Shown here one piece after another: positions 23,531-34,942 of a DNA stretch of 64,000 bases (the first letter of the stretch is position 1; each line of letters starts with the position of its first letter). The notes below the pieces were generated by a model. That model was not told the origin of the DNA, did not search any database, and was given only the letters and a program-made list of their open reading frames with translations. A program made the position numbers and the translations under genes. The stretch spans positions 25,645,158-25,709,157 of the forward strand of contig NC_092866.1 of the NCBI RefSeq assembly GCF_032062135.1. The letters run 5' to 3'. Source of the stretch: Pyxicephalus adspersus. Lineage: Eukaryota > Chordata > Amphibia > Anura > Pyxicephalidae.

Positions 23531-24726
23531 TTTGAAGAAGCAAACTGCAGAGGTTAGCCTTCTCTATTGCTAAACAGCCGAAATGTAAAGGCCGATTATG
23601 TCTGCCTGTTAAATATTTTTACCCTAAAGCAAATGCTTTCAGCAAAATCATTGATTTGTATCATCATGCTAATGTGTGCCCAGGTGGACACAGAGAAGAG
23701 AGAAGTAATTTTGTATTCTTGTAGTTATGGATTCTACTTTTACCATATGGTGGAAGTATTGCAAGCCTCCTATGGACAATACGCCACATTGGGCTTTAAT
23801 GGATAACGGCTTCCTCTGTTCATTGAATAGCAGTAGTTTGACACAATAATGAATGCCCTGATGGCAAATTGTCAGGGACTGGCAAGAGATAGTGTACAGG
23901 TGTGATTGGTAGGTCTGAAGAAGGGGAAGTGGCCCCTGAAATGCATCAGTTAGGAAGTACAATGTATTCTTGTTAGTTGTTAGACCCATTGAGGAACACT
24001 GCTGTTAGGAAACTTCTAATGATATTTTGCATGAATTTTGGCTTGCTATATTTACTCCACAGCAGTGAATGTATTACAGCAGACCTTGTGATACACTTGT
24101 GAATTTGAAGGTCCGATGTAGAGCCAGATCAGGGATATGTAGTGTAGGAGACGTTGTTGACATTGAGTTAAAACTTGTGGGCCGCATAACAAACAAACAT
24201 TAAAGATGTATGTTTAAAACTAGAATAGTTTTAATTTAAAATTAAATTAAATTGAAATGTTTCTAGTTACTGTAACGTACATGCACCAAATTAGAGAAGT
24301 GACTAATCAAGAATTTCTGCACTAACTGCACTCTTCTGTACCAAAGAGCAGAAACTATACCATACAATGCTTCCTGTCAGTTATAGGGGTCAGGTAACCT
24401 TCTTTGTACCCCAATAACCAATGCAATGGATACTTCCAAAGAAATGCAATTTATGGGACGGATAGCCAAGGAGTACATGTTCTTGCTACTACATCTTTAG
24501 GTCACTACATCTCCCCTTTCCCTAGACATTAGGGTTCACAGAAGGTAAGTGTCCAGCTATGTGTGACAGGGTAACACGGTATGACAGGTATAGTTATTCC
24601 TAACTTGTGATGGCACCATAGTGATGTAATGTAAGGAGTTGGAAACAAAAGGATTTGAATCCCTATAGTAACTACAAACTGTAAGTAAACTTTTATAACT
24701 CCTTGTAAACAAACATTGTAACTGGG
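23531..24726. other. Unannotated sequence with one hairpin motif
   Basis: No gene recognised. At 23912-23955 the plus strand reads gtctgaagaaggggaagtgg then cccctgaaatgcatcag, one copy of a motif treated in the findings. Confidence 0.4.
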
Positions 24727-24729
24727 AAA

Positions 24730-25083
24730 ATGAGTGGTAGCAAGGTGGAAGGTTTTGTTCAGTGCACAGTTTGCCATATGTATGCACAAATAGAGCAACA
24801 GCTCCTAGGTGAATACCGCTGTGACAGATGTGAGCAAGTCGCCCTTCTGGTTTCTCGCATTGGAGAGCTGGAGAAGCACATTGCAACACTGAAATCACTG
24901 GATCACCTTGAGAGGGGTCTCCTGCTCACTAAGCAGGTAGTTAATGGCTTAGATGTGGAGGGTGGAGAGGTTAGTCAGGATGAACATGTAAGGAGCTGGG
25001 TTACTGTAGTTGGAGGGGGTGGTAGGGCACCCAGAAAAGGAAGGCCAGCCCTGTGTTTGAGCACCCAAAAACATTTGCAAAGT
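24730..25083 (+). pseudogene. CR1 ORF1 N-terminal part (Cys-rich, coiled coil)
   Basis: The frame starts MSGSKVEGFVQCTVCHMYAQ and has CTVC and CDRC pairs about 25 residues apart, a zinc-binding arrangement. A helical stretch follows (VALLVSRIGELEKHIATLKS). This is the layout of CR1 ORF1 proteins, which bind the element's RNA and form particles with ORF2. The start was chosen at the first ATG before the Cys pairs. The frame breaks near residue 118; the sequence that continues the protein (GVPATPNSRESSPSS) is in another frame, so a frameshift has occurred. Confidence 0.8.
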
Positions 25084-25186
25084 TAGGCAAAGCAACCCTA
25101 GGTGTTCCTGCTACCCCTAACAGCAGGGAGAGCAGCCCATCTAGTAGGGGTGGGGAAGGGGCAATGCAGGAAGGTGTCGACAATTG

Positions 25187-25773
25187 GTTGTCATAAGTGA
25201 TTCTTTGATCAGGAGCACTGACTGAAAATTTTTGTTGCGCGGATCCCTTCAACCAAATGGTTTGCTGTCTCCCTGATGCCAGGGCTCGGCATCTGGTGGA
25301 CTGAGTGGACAAATTACTGGGAGGGGCTGGGCATGATCCAGCTGTCTTGGTCCATGTCTTGTCTAGGAACCAATGACAGAATATATGGAAGATGGAGGAT
25401 CCTTAAAAATCAGTTTAAAGAACTAAGTTTCAAGTTGAAGGAAAGGACCTTCAAGGTTATATTCTCTGGAATATTGCCTGTGCCATGCACTACACAGGAA
25501 AGGCAGAGGGAGTTTAGACAGCGAAACGCATGGCCTAAGTCCTGGTGTAATAGGGAAGGGTTTGGGTTCATAGAGCATTGGGCTGACTTTTCATTGGGGT
25601 ACAACCTGTATGCCAGAGATGGTTTGCACCTAAATGAAGGGGGGTCTGCTGTGCTAGGGGAATGGTGGAGAGATATGTATACTAGGACAGAGAGGGATGG
25701 GACAGTTAAAGAAGGTGACAGAAAGGTTAGTCAGGGGTCAGACACCAGTGGAGGGTGGGTTGGCGATAGTTGA
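25187..25773 (+). pseudogene. CR1 ORF1 SGNH-esterase domain
   Basis: The region encodes the SGNH hydrolase domain found in CR1 ORF1. Near 25187-25213 one frame reads VVISDSLIR, equivalent to the GDS block with the nucleophile Ser kept and Gly changed to Ser. About 40 codons later, in the frame of 25276-25773, LGTNDRI supplies the GxND block. Later FKVIFSGILPVP, NAWPKSWCNREGFGFIEHW and DGLHLNEGG follow, the last carrying the Asp and His of the catalytic set. The first block and the rest lie in different frames, so the protein is broken, though all catalytic positions remain recognisable. Its role in retrotransposition is thought to involve membrane or lipid contact. Confidence 0.85.
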
Positions 25774-25907
25774 GGGGAGGGTTACGGATAATTGTAAGGA
25801 GTTTCCCATGTAACACACAAACATTGGATTGTGCAGTACTATTTATACTGAAAACCTAAATGATTTGCAAACAGTGCTGATAGCTAATAGCAGTTGATAT
25901 AGCGTAC

Positions 25908-26984
25908 TTGGACTTTGCTAAAGCATTTGACACTGTACCCCACAGACGGTTAATATGCAAGTTAGGGTCAATAGGTTTAGAAAAGTCAATCTGTAAATGG
26001 ATAGGGAACTGGCTGAAAGACCGCATCCAGAGAGTTGTAATTAATGATTCGTACTCTGAATGGTCTAAGGTTTTTAGTGGTGTACCCCAGGGTTCAGTGT
26101 TGGGACCTTTACTGTTTAACATCTTTATAAATGATATAGAGTTTGGGATTAAAAGTACCATTTCTGTGTTTGCAGATGACACCAAACTATGTATTGGAAA
26201 TAAGTCCATACAGGATGTCTATAATCTACAAGCAAAACTGGATGTATTGTTTGATTGGGCAGCCAAGTGGCAAATTACATTTATTATAGATAAATGTAAA
26301 GTTATGCACTTGGGGGCTAACAGCATGCATGCTTCATACTGTCTAGGGGGAATACATTTGGGGGAATCAGAAATGGAAAAGGATCTGGGGGTTCTGGTAG
26401 ATCATAGACTTAATAACAGCATGCAATGCCAAGCTGCAATATCTAAAGCTAGCAAAGTACTTTCTTGTATTTAAAGAGGAAAAAACTGCAGATATGGAGA
26501 CATAATCCTGCCCCTGTACAGAGAATTGGTCAGACCACATCTAGAATATGCAGTCCAGTTTTGGGCACCAGTTCACAAAAAGGACATTGTGGAATTGGAG
26601 AGAGTGCAGAGAAGGGCAACTAAACTAATAAAAGGAATGGAGGAGCTCAGCTATGAGGAGAGATTAGCAGAACAAAATCTATTTTCCCTTGAGAAGAGAC
26701 GTTTAAGGGAGGATATGATTACCCTGTATAAATATATAAAGAGTCCATATAGAAAACTCTCTTCCCCATTATTCACTTTGAGATCATTACACAGAACAAG
26801 AGGGCACTCTTTGCGTCTGGAAAAAAAGAAGTTTAAGCTCCCGATAAGGAAAGAATTCATCACTGTAAGGTCTGTAAAAATGTGGAATCGGCTCCTTCAG
26901 GAAGAAGTCTCAGCAACTACTATAGACTGCTTTAGGAACAAGCTGGATGCTTTTCTAGAAGCACAGAATATAACTGGGTATTAA
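25908..26984 (+). pseudogene. CR1 reverse transcriptase, palm to C-terminus
   Basis: From motif A (FAKAFDTVPHRRL) the frame runs through motif B (SGVPQGSVLGPLLFNIFIND), the catalytic box VFADDTKLC, motif D (KCKVMHLGAN) and motif E (KDLGVLVD) to residue 188. There a single in-frame TAA (26472-26474) interrupts it. The same frame continues with ELVRPHLEYAVQFWAPVHKK and SLEKRRLREDMITLYKYIK to the normal C-terminal NITGY stop at 26984. Both catalytic Asp of FADD are present. The endonuclease and RT fingers upstream are deleted, so the enzyme is not functional. Confidence 0.92.
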
Positions 26985-27292
26985 GGCTTTAAAGTAAAGA
27001 TAGCAATGACTGTTGATCCAGGGAACATCTGATTGCCTCATGGAAACAGGAAGGATTTTTTCCCCTGTTGAAGCAAATTGTACCAGGGTTTTTTTTTTAC
27101 TTTCTCTGGACCAACTATGTCTTATAGGGACTTATATCTGGGATATGTTTATTTCCCTAGTTGTTGAACTTGATGGACTTATCCCTTTTTTCAACCTAAC
27201 CTACTATGTAACTATGTATATCTACATTTGTTCCTTCCTGATGATGTCATCTATCTTGACACACACACAACCCCTCTTTCAGTAAAGCGCTC

Positions 27293-27500
27293 CTAAACCA
27301 AAATCATTTCACCTCCATGCTTGATGGTTAGTATGGTGTTCTTTGGCTTACAAGCCTCACTTTTTTCTTCTAAACACAATGATGGCCAATATGGCCATAT
27401 GGTTTGATCTAGGTTTCATCAGACCAGATGACATTTCTCCAGAAAGTAAGATCTTTGTCACCATGTGTCATTACCATCAGAAAGTCACTAGGTAGAATTC
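27293..27500 (-). pseudogene. Tc1-type transposase fragment
   Basis: On the minus strand one frame gives FWRNVIWSDET, containing the first Asp of the DDE catalytic triad. A second frame gives SEACKPKNTILTIKHGGEM, matching the GEAYxPKNTIPTVKHGGGS segment of Tc1 transposases. Frameshifts separate the two. It lies directly after the CR1 tail and belongs to the same broad Tc1 type as the copy at 13929, though it covers a different part. Confidence 0.8.
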
Positions 27501-28488
27501 CAATGCTTGCAGGTTTTACCTTTCTGTAAATTTGACACTTTCATCCATTCACAAATGTCACTGCAGGAAAATCTGTTGTGTGTCAATATGCTGGGGGGAC
27601 AACTGGAGATTAAAAGCAGTCTTGGAGAACTAAGGTTACAAGGTGTTCACAGAATATCAGTGAATGACTCATTGACATTCATTGAGTCTAGTAGAAGCTA
27701 TAAGAGTCACGGGTAAGCAATGCAAGACTCCATGTAGGGTTCTCTTTATGCAGTGGGAAGCTGCCAATGTAGGACATATCAAAATGGCTTGGAAAGTTAT
27801 AAAACATCATCATCATTAAAAGAACAAATCCAGTTGAATGTGAATAACTACTAACTATAGGAATGTGCTTGACGGTTTTCATCTTGTTGTTCAAGCCATG
27901 TGTGACCTAATGCTGTGCCCCAACCACTCATATTGTAAAAATTGTCTACCCTCATACTTTAGGACATTCTCTGTTAAACAAGATGTGTGCTTTTCTTACA
28001 GCTGTTGTACAATTGTAGTTATTTTTCCTTTTTTTGGTTGTCCCCATTTAAACTATTATGCTGAAGATACTTTTACTTTTTTAGCTATTTTTCACCATAT
28101 GCATAAGCATAATTTCCAATTCCATAGGACCAGGCAGTGTTGACAAACTGTAGAGAAATGTGGGATTTTTATGGACAGCAATCACAAAAGGATTTGTCAT
28201 TATCTTAAAGAACTTCAACACCATAGAAATGTAATACATTTCTAGTAAAATCAGATGGGAAAAAAAACTAAATTGTGATTACTTACTCTGTATTACACCA
28301 AACTTGGTTATGTTTTAAGTTCAACATATAATTCTTTTTCTGCAATTTGACATTAACATTTATGAATTGTGTTATTGAATGAATAGCATTGCAGTATTTG
28401 AAATAAATGCTTAGCCTAACATGCATCCATTGTTGCTCTTTCACCACTGTGAAATTTGTTAAGACTCACTGTCATGCAGTTTTACCAG
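27501..28488. other. Unannotated sequence
   Basis: No supportable gene or repeat boundary. Confidence 0.4.
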
Positions 28489-28956
28489 TTAAAGCGGAAG
28501 TAAACTAAAGAAAATTACACTTAAATTGATTTCTGCAGATCCTTCAATCCATAGTGTCCTGGGGTTCCTTTTCATCCTGGCGCTCCGCCACCTTCTGCCT
28601 TCTCTTACGGTTTTCTTGCTCCGTCACCTGATCTCACAGTGCAAAGGTGCAAGATCAGGGGACGTAGCAATTGTTAAGAGGAAAAAAAAAAAAGCCAATC
28701 TCAGTGCGAATGCGTGAGATTGGCATCTCTTTTCCTCTGGTGGAAAAGATGCCCCTTCTGGCATGCGCACAAGGAGCAGCCAGAGCCTCCCGGGATGCAT
28801 AACATAGGTATCCTGGGAAGCTCTGCATTCTTATTAAGTCTTAATAGCTGCAACGATCAAGACTTAAAGGGGCAGTGCTGCAACCTTTTTTTTTTTTTTT
28901 TTAAAAAAAAGGTGCTGCACTTAAAAAAAAAAAAAAATAGTTTAGGTATGCTTTAA
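28489..28956. mobile_element. TTAAAG-ended MITE (T2-like), copy 2
   Basis: TTAAAGCGGAAGTAAACT on the left pairs with agtttaggtatgctttaa on the right. The internal order matches the copy at 18329: a cac-rich ccgtcacctgatctcacagt block, a gccaatctcagtgcgaatgc/gtgagattggc hairpin, then agcctcccgggatgcataac/tatcctgggaagctct. Poly-T and poly-A runs near the right end complicate it. Non-coding. Confidence 0.8.
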
Positions 28957-29629
28957 CACAACCATTGGTAACTATTAAAAAATTAAATGGTGATAATTGT
29001 GTAATTTTCATTTGCAAAGTGAAACAGAGTTTAGGTATGGATAGAATTTGGCCCTTTAAATGTACATGCTTTTAAAGTGCAAGTAAAAAGTTCCTTCATC
29101 CCCATTTTTAAGTGACACCAGTGCCTGGGACAGCCATAATCCTTATTACTGACACTTGATACTGGCAGTAAGACTTGTTTAGAATTCCTGGCAATTTATA
29201 CATCTATAAAGAGTAGAAGATTGCATTTAAAGCGATCTTTCTCCAAGTAATTTCCACTTCTGAAACTTACTAGGTTAGAAATGGTCAAATCCTTGTATAT
29301 CTAAAATCAGAAACATTGCTTGATTTTATTGAGTAATGTATAGCCTTCTATGCATCAAAAACATTATTTTTACCAGGTCAATTCATTGGCGTAAAAAGGC
29401 AAAACTTCATTAAAAAAGACACTGCTTTAATTGAACTTCAGCCATTGTGGATTCCTATCAAAGAAATAGTTCAAACAGCTACATCATTCTAATCAATTTA
29501 AACTATTGGATGAATTAGCCAGTTTCTAAGGCTTCACATTATTTGTTCCAAGTCGTTTAACATGCCTGCGTCCCAGGTAACGCTATTGAAAGGCAATTTT
29601 GTTCTCTGCTGGGAGGACAGCTTGTAACA
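28957..29629. other. Unannotated AT-rich sequence
   Basis: No supportable gene or repeat. Confidence 0.4.
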
Positions 29630-31720
29630 GTACTTGAGGATTCAATTGACACCAACGTACCAGACACTTTATCAAGCCAAATACACAGCTTTGCTTAAAA
29701 AGATCTTTGCAAATTGCAAACAGTGGTCAAGTTCTCTCCCCTTCTTGCTAGGTTGTATAGCCACAATCAAGATGATCATACTGCCTATGGTGCTATATCT
29801 TTTCCGTACACCACTAATACAAGTTCCACTTCAGACGCTAAATCTGAGATAAATGGAGCAGAATTCAAAAAGCTACAATGTTCAAACCACCCTGTGTTCT
29901 GGGGGTCCCCCTCCTTAACCTCTCTGGCGGTATGATTATTTTGTATTTTTCAATGTCAAATCAGTACATTTGACAATTAAAAGTAGCTCTAATTTTAATT
30001 TTCTCGCCGGTCCCGTCCCCCGACGCACGCATGCCGCCCGCACATGCTGCCCGGCCGGCATCTGCATCCCCTATCCTCGCATCTCCAACGTTCACATGCC
30101 TGAATGCGAGGCCAGGAGATGCAGATGCCGGGCATTGCCAATGGGGTGCCAATTCCGGCCGGGCATCACCAAGTGGACACAGATGCTGGGCTAGCATCAC
30201 TGGAGGACACATCACATGAGGACCAGGTAAGCCGTCAATTCAACCCTAAGTGTGGCTTGGGTAACCACTTTTTGTAATGAAATTTCACCCTGAGCCACAC
30301 TCGGGAATACTGTCAGGGGGGTTAAACAACAATATTTGGTAGCTCAAATTTCCAGCACTACCTCAATGGGTAGTGCTGGAACAGTTGGTAAGCTCACAAG
30401 GGGCCATAGAATCCTTCATGTGGATCAGTAAGAAACTCACACACACTACGCGTTGCCCCACCCTGACGCACTCCCTTCAAATTGTGATAAGCATCGCTAT
30501 AACTTCAAGGTATGTTCTACTCATGCTCCATTACCCCTCTGTGGGATAATCCTGAATTTTCCCCTAGGAGAGATTGCAATGCACATCAAAGATATGATAA
30601 ATGTACGATTGGTTCTTAGCTATGATTAGTAAATAAGAACTCCCAAGACATGAATATTTTCATTATAGACAAAGTAAAAAAATTTGTAAGTGCCAAAATC
30701 TGAAATGCTCCTTGTCCCATGTGCTCCACTCTGTTTGAAAGCACTTGTAGGTCGCTAGCTAATACAAAAGGTCAAATTTCTGTTATCTATGCTGACATTA
30801 AAATACATGTGTTCATGGGAGGTGGTCCTAGGTCAATCTTGGGTTCAGGAAGAGTGGAGTGATATGGCATATTCCCTTTCCAAAATATCCCTCAGCTTTT
30901 CTTTGGTAGGGGGCAACTACAAAGTCTTACCTGGTGCCTGACTGGTTATCTAAAAACCATTCAATATCTTCTCCACTGTGTTTTAGGGGTTAAGACTCCA
31001 GGGTCACTATGGAACATGTATGATGGTCATGTCCAATAGCACAGAATTACTGGTCGGATGTATTTTAAATTATATCAAGGGTTTTGCAAATGGATATACA
31101 GAGCTCACCAGAGAGTGCTCTGTTCAGTAAATGCAATTTAATAATTCCCAAACCAACCCTGAAACTTGTTAAACTTTTTCTACTGGTGGCTCCTATAACC
31201 CTAGCTAAGTACTGGAAATCGAATACAATTCTCTTAGACCCACTATTTGCTAAAATGGATTGGGTGATGATGAACGACAGATTAAAATATGGGAACCCTG
31301 GATAATCTATAGGTCCAAACAGCTCCTTATAATGATAATTTCATGGTGCCAGTCTTCTACCCGAAATCACACTCCCCTCTTCTCTGTTTCCCAGGGTCCT
31401 ATCCTAAATTTAACAGAAGAATAAGTTGTAGGATCCTAAAAAACAGTGTATAACTGTCTTGCTACTGGATGGGAAGGTTTGAAAATGTATAGGAATGTTT
31501 TGTCATGGTTTGTTTTTGTGCATGTCAATGTGTTATAAGTCATTTCACATGTTCACCGTTGATTATCTACAGTTGAATTAAATTTTTGTGTATGTCATTA
31601 TTGTAAAAAAATTTGTAAACCTGATTGTCAGCAGGTTATTTGACACTTGCTTGTATTGTCAATTACTGTTGTTTTTTTTCCTTCTGTTAAAAAATCCAAT
31701 AAAAACATTGAAATACAAAC
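29630..31720 (+). pseudogene. L1/Tx1-like LINE ORF2 C-terminal half, interrupted
   Basis: The first part encodes IQLTPTYQTLYQAKYTALLK then GCIATIKMIILPMVLYLF, the segment after the RT palm in L1-clade ORF2. A MITE (29915-30325) then interrupts it. After the MITE the ORF2 continues, broken by stops, with IESFMWISKKL, MEHVWWSCPIAQNYWSDV (written out from two adjoining frames: HVWWSCP..NYW is the conserved Cys-type motif) and VAPITLAKYWKSNTILLDP. The 3' end lies near 31690-31720 at an A-rich aataaaaacattgaaa. Several frameshifts make the copy inactive. Confidence 0.82.
29915..30325. mobile_element. TTAA-flanked MITE, piggyBac-like, copy B, inserted in L1-like element
   Basis: TTAA duplications at 29915-29918 and 30322-30325 border inverted ends CCTCTCTGGCGGTAT and (a)TACTGTCAGGGGGG. 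Shared phrases with the copy at 31-371 include cccggccggcatctgcatcc, ttcacatgcctg-like words and gagccacactcgggaatac. It is non-coding, and its position inside an L1-like reading frame dates it as the younger insertion. Confidence 0.88.
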
Positions 31721-31806
31721 AGCTACAGCATTGAGAAGGCATTCTACTTTTTTGTAAATATAACTAAACTGGTTATACCCAGGACACTGATGAATGGGTA
31801 AGCATT

Positions 31807-32106
31807 AGGCTACATACACACGTCAGATGATTCTCGGCCGATTATCGTTTCAGTGTTAGTATCGGATAAGAATCTGACGTGTGTACAGTGCTTGTCCGAC
31901 ATCGTTCAAAGATCCATCCTGGAAGATCCATTAACAACGAATGACTGCAACACAAGTGAAGGGGGGAGAGCGCACCAGGGTGCAGCTCACTCAATTTACC
32001 CTCTCCATAGAACGGAAAGGTTCATGCACTTTTCAGTCTTTTGTCCTTGGAAAGAATCGTGAAACATCCTTTCCAAGGACAAAAGTCTAACGTGTGTACA
32101 CAGCCT
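31807..32106. mobile_element. MITE with GGCTACATACACACGTCAGA ends
   Basis: The left end aggctacatacacacgtcag is matched by the right end tctaacgtgtgtacacagcct in reverse complement. An internal hairpin (cttttgtccttggaaag, 32036-32053, with ctttccaaggacaaaag, about 32070-32086) lies near the right end. The ends share GTACACACG with the elements at 6784 and 53139, so they probably form one family or closely related families. Confidence 0.8.
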
Positions 32107-34017
32107 TTGTTTGCCACTTCACAATAGTTTGGAGGGTTAACTATGTGTTTTCAATGCATGCAAACTTACATAAAGCTAGATTTTCTGTGTAAAAATTAGA
32201 TTTTGCCTAAAAAAAACATGCAATGCATCCATGAATTGTGGTGCCATATAAAAATGAATACCTATTGGACTACAAAAAAATACATACGTGAATGTGCACT
32301 TCGTTTAAATACCATGCAAGTATACGTTATTACTATACTACATGCCTAACACTCACAGCGCCCTATACTGTGACCTTTCAGTCGAAACCAATACAGATTT
32401 GTAGTGTAAATAACTATGTACAGTGTTAAAAATACATAAAATACATGGTAAAAAAATAACTTATTTTGACAAATACTCCACTCATCAATACTGAACCCTC
32501 AGTTGTGAAATAAAATGACAAGTTAGTCCTAATCATGTATTGGTAAAATCTATATCCATATATTGCTTCCTAATAAATATTATGTGATCAAATATTTTTA
32601 CAGCTTTGTCAGAAGTTAGTGTATGGATACCATGTTGTGAAATATCTATAAAGCTGTTCATCTGCAAACAACCTTTTAGGGAAAAAAGAGAGAGGCTGCT
32701 GCACACGAAATTTTTAACTCATCCAAGCTAATTGTGCACCATAAAGAGCACTATGGACAATGATCTTGTGGATTAGCCTATTGAATATACAGAATATACT
32801 AAAAGATCCACTCTGTATACAGCAATGGAAACAAAGCATATGTATATGTTCAATATATATGTATTAAATAAGTACCTTTTCATATATTGACATACCCTCT
32901 TTCAAAAATATAGTGGGAAATGACTGGTGTCTGGTGAAATGGGTATGACAAGAGTGCTGTTGATTAAAATACCCAAGAAACATACTAAGCCATTACAGAG
33001 ATTGAAAAAAGGCAACTGTTTATATTTTGGTAGACACATTGCATGACTATGCATTACAATACATTGCATTATTTACATGGTTGATAAACTCCTTTGTTAT
33101 ACTAAGAGAATAGCTGCCTGACAGTGGGAGAAGTTTTGACATTCTACTAAAAACTAACAGGTCTGTTCATTAGAATGGACTGGCAGGTCACTTGTTATTA
33201 TCAATATTTTAAATCAGGGCACTTTTTGTTAGTGCAAACTACTGTATGATACCATATCGATGGCTGAATATGTTCTCCATTAGATGCATCTGTTTTGAGA
33301 AATTTTAATTATTTAAATGTCATTTTGATATAATAAATGTCTGTATGTATATCCAGCATGATACTTTAATAGTGGTTAAATATAAATATTTTGTTTAATA
33401 TGGTTTGGTTTAGTAAAGAGTAGCAGTCACAAATATATTTAAACATATTTTTTTCCATTGAATACAATTAAATAAAATCTGATTTGTTTCTTTTTAACCT
33501 CCTATTTATCTTAGTTAGTTTTACTACTAAGGCTTAATGAGCAGCATTCAACCTGGAATAAATATTCTGTGCTACAATGTTCATAGAAAACAGCAATTTT
33601 TTGAACATATAACTAACACATAAAAGCAAGAAAAACAATAACTAAACTGATGACAGATGTTCAAGACATTAAAGTTTTTTTTATAATTCAAACAAAGAAA
33701 CATGTATTTGATTATAATAACAGTGTGCATTATAGGTCAAAATAACCAATAATTGCTGTAAACTGTACAGTACAGACAAATTATAGAGGTAGTTTAATAT
33801 GGTGAATAATAAAATAACTGTATAATGTATATTCAGAACATTTTAACCTCAGCAAACATATTAGCTTATTACTAACAACAGACTTACTGAAAACACATAG
33901 GCTTAACATTGTGATATAAGAATAAAAATCATGTGAAGAATGCAATAAACATACAACAATGTTTGGTTCTAATAGTCATCTGCATCTTCCAAATGATCTA
34001 GCCCAAAGTATTCATAC
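32107..34017. other. Unannotated AT-rich sequence downstream of the transporter gene
   Basis: This stretch lies 3' of the SLC6A2 stop codon on the minus strand. Part could be 3' untranslated region if the early poly(A) signal at 34018 is not used, but I see no conserved coding or RNA feature. Confidence 0.35.
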
Positions 34018-34023
34018 TTTATT
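34018..34023 (-). promoter_or_regulatory. Candidate poly(A) signal AATAAA for SLC6A2
   Basis: AATAAA on the minus strand 19 nt after the TGA stop of the last coding exon. This would give an unusually short 3' UTR, so a more distal site may be used instead. Confidence 0.35.
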
Positions 34024-34042
34024 CTGTTTTCTTTCATGTTTT

Positions 34043-34066
34043 TCATATAGTCAGCCAGTGCTGAAG
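34043..34066 (-). CDS. slc6a2: SLC6A2 terminal coding exon (LQHWLTI-stop)
   Basis: After the acceptor ttttactgcag the exon reads L-Q-H-W-L-T-I and a TGA stop, in phase 0 with the exon at 37734-37805. Human NET ends LQHWLAI, whereas the dopamine transporter ends differently (LRHWLKV), so this seven-residue tail supports NET over DAT. The last residues form the PDZ-domain ligand known to bind PICK1 in mammals; the Ala to Thr difference keeps the terminal hydrophobic Ile. A longer open frame over the same bases (ending GLDHLEDADDY) is out of frame with the transporter and is not the product. Confidence 0.94.
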   Translation of the reverse strand, partial: LQHWLTI

Positions 34067-34857
34067 CTGCAGTAAAACACATGCAGTGAATTAGACAACT
34101 AGTATTTGGGTAAAAAAATAAGTTGAAAAAAATTGTTTTAAGTTTTATTTTCATTTTTACTAATACCATATTTATCATTTGTTAGGTTTTTAAAAAGTAA
34201 AAGGGTAACCAAGGAGAAAAAGGTAGAAGTCCTAGAATACGTTCAAATGCATGCACTCATTTGTTGGTTCTACATCAAATGGGACTTGGTTAAAAAATGT
34301 AAGTACAGAAATGTAAGTAAAGCAGTTTCATGTAATGCAAACACATGGAAGAAGATTCCCACTTAGTTTTCCCATGATTTATTAAGTTTTTGTCTGTGAA
34401 TGTACCAAACATTTTTCTATTGGTTTTTAAGTTGAACCACTAGACTGAAATTCAAATACGAGCGCTATTTTACCTGCCCTAAAATTCCATTTCTGCCCAT
34501 TTAGTTTTAACATTTACAACGCTTAGCCACACAGCACGTTCTTGTCTGGCCGGAAAGAAGACCTGATTTTTCTCTGCTGCAGGTTAATACCACTTAGAGG
34601 TCTTGTCCCTCCAGATGCCTGTAACTGGGTAAGTGAAAGGAGAAGCAGCCAACTTTGAAGCTAAATTAGTCATTATTGACTTAAATTCACATTAATCTCA
34701 TAAAATGTTTTTCTTATTTAATAATGCAATGTCAAACTGAATTCTGGCAAATGTATTCTTTCCTAATTCTATCAGCCCAACATGGTAAATGGGTCAGTGA
34801 GCACGCAGCTTTCCATTCTAATACTAACATGCATGTTCTTCAACATTTAAGTATTTA

Positions 34858-34942
34858 TTCATATAACAGAGAATCTGACATTCCCTCAAGTATTCCCTTG
34901 TGAGAATTTCAGATTCACTGTAAAATAAATAGAGCCCTTAGT
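34858..34942. repeat. Interspersed repeat, 'gaatctgacattccc' family, copy 1
   Basis: Phrases agagaatctgacattccctc, cccttgtgagaatttcagat and aataaatagagcccttag are shared in order or inverse with copies at 37296-37392 and 43528-43682. Probably a small palindromic MITE. Confidence 0.6.

Larger units (their letters stand above)
24727..27220 (+). mobile_element. CR1 LINE retrotransposon, internally deleted
   Basis: This is the best preserved retrotransposon of the window. Order on the plus strand: ORF1 N-terminus with Cys pairs (24730), ORF1 esterase-like domain (25187-25773), then ORF2 reverse transcriptase from motif A onward (about 25890-26984), and a CR1-type 3' tail (ttgttgaacttgatggactt, ttttttcaacctaacctact, atgtaactatg). 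The apurinic endonuclease and the N-terminal RT fingers, about 1.3 kb in a full element, are absent between 25790 and 25890. Such elements normally copy themselves by target-primed reverse transcription; this one cannot. Confidence 0.92.

Noticed and set aside
25276..25773. Host esterase gene
   Set aside because: The domain order and the linked RT and CR1 tail show it is the CR1 ORF1 esterase.
33969..34178. Minus-strand open frame ending GLDHLEDADDY
   Set aside because: It is out of frame with the last SLC6A2 exon, which uses the same bases and ends LQHWLTI-stop in the frame set by the upstream exons.
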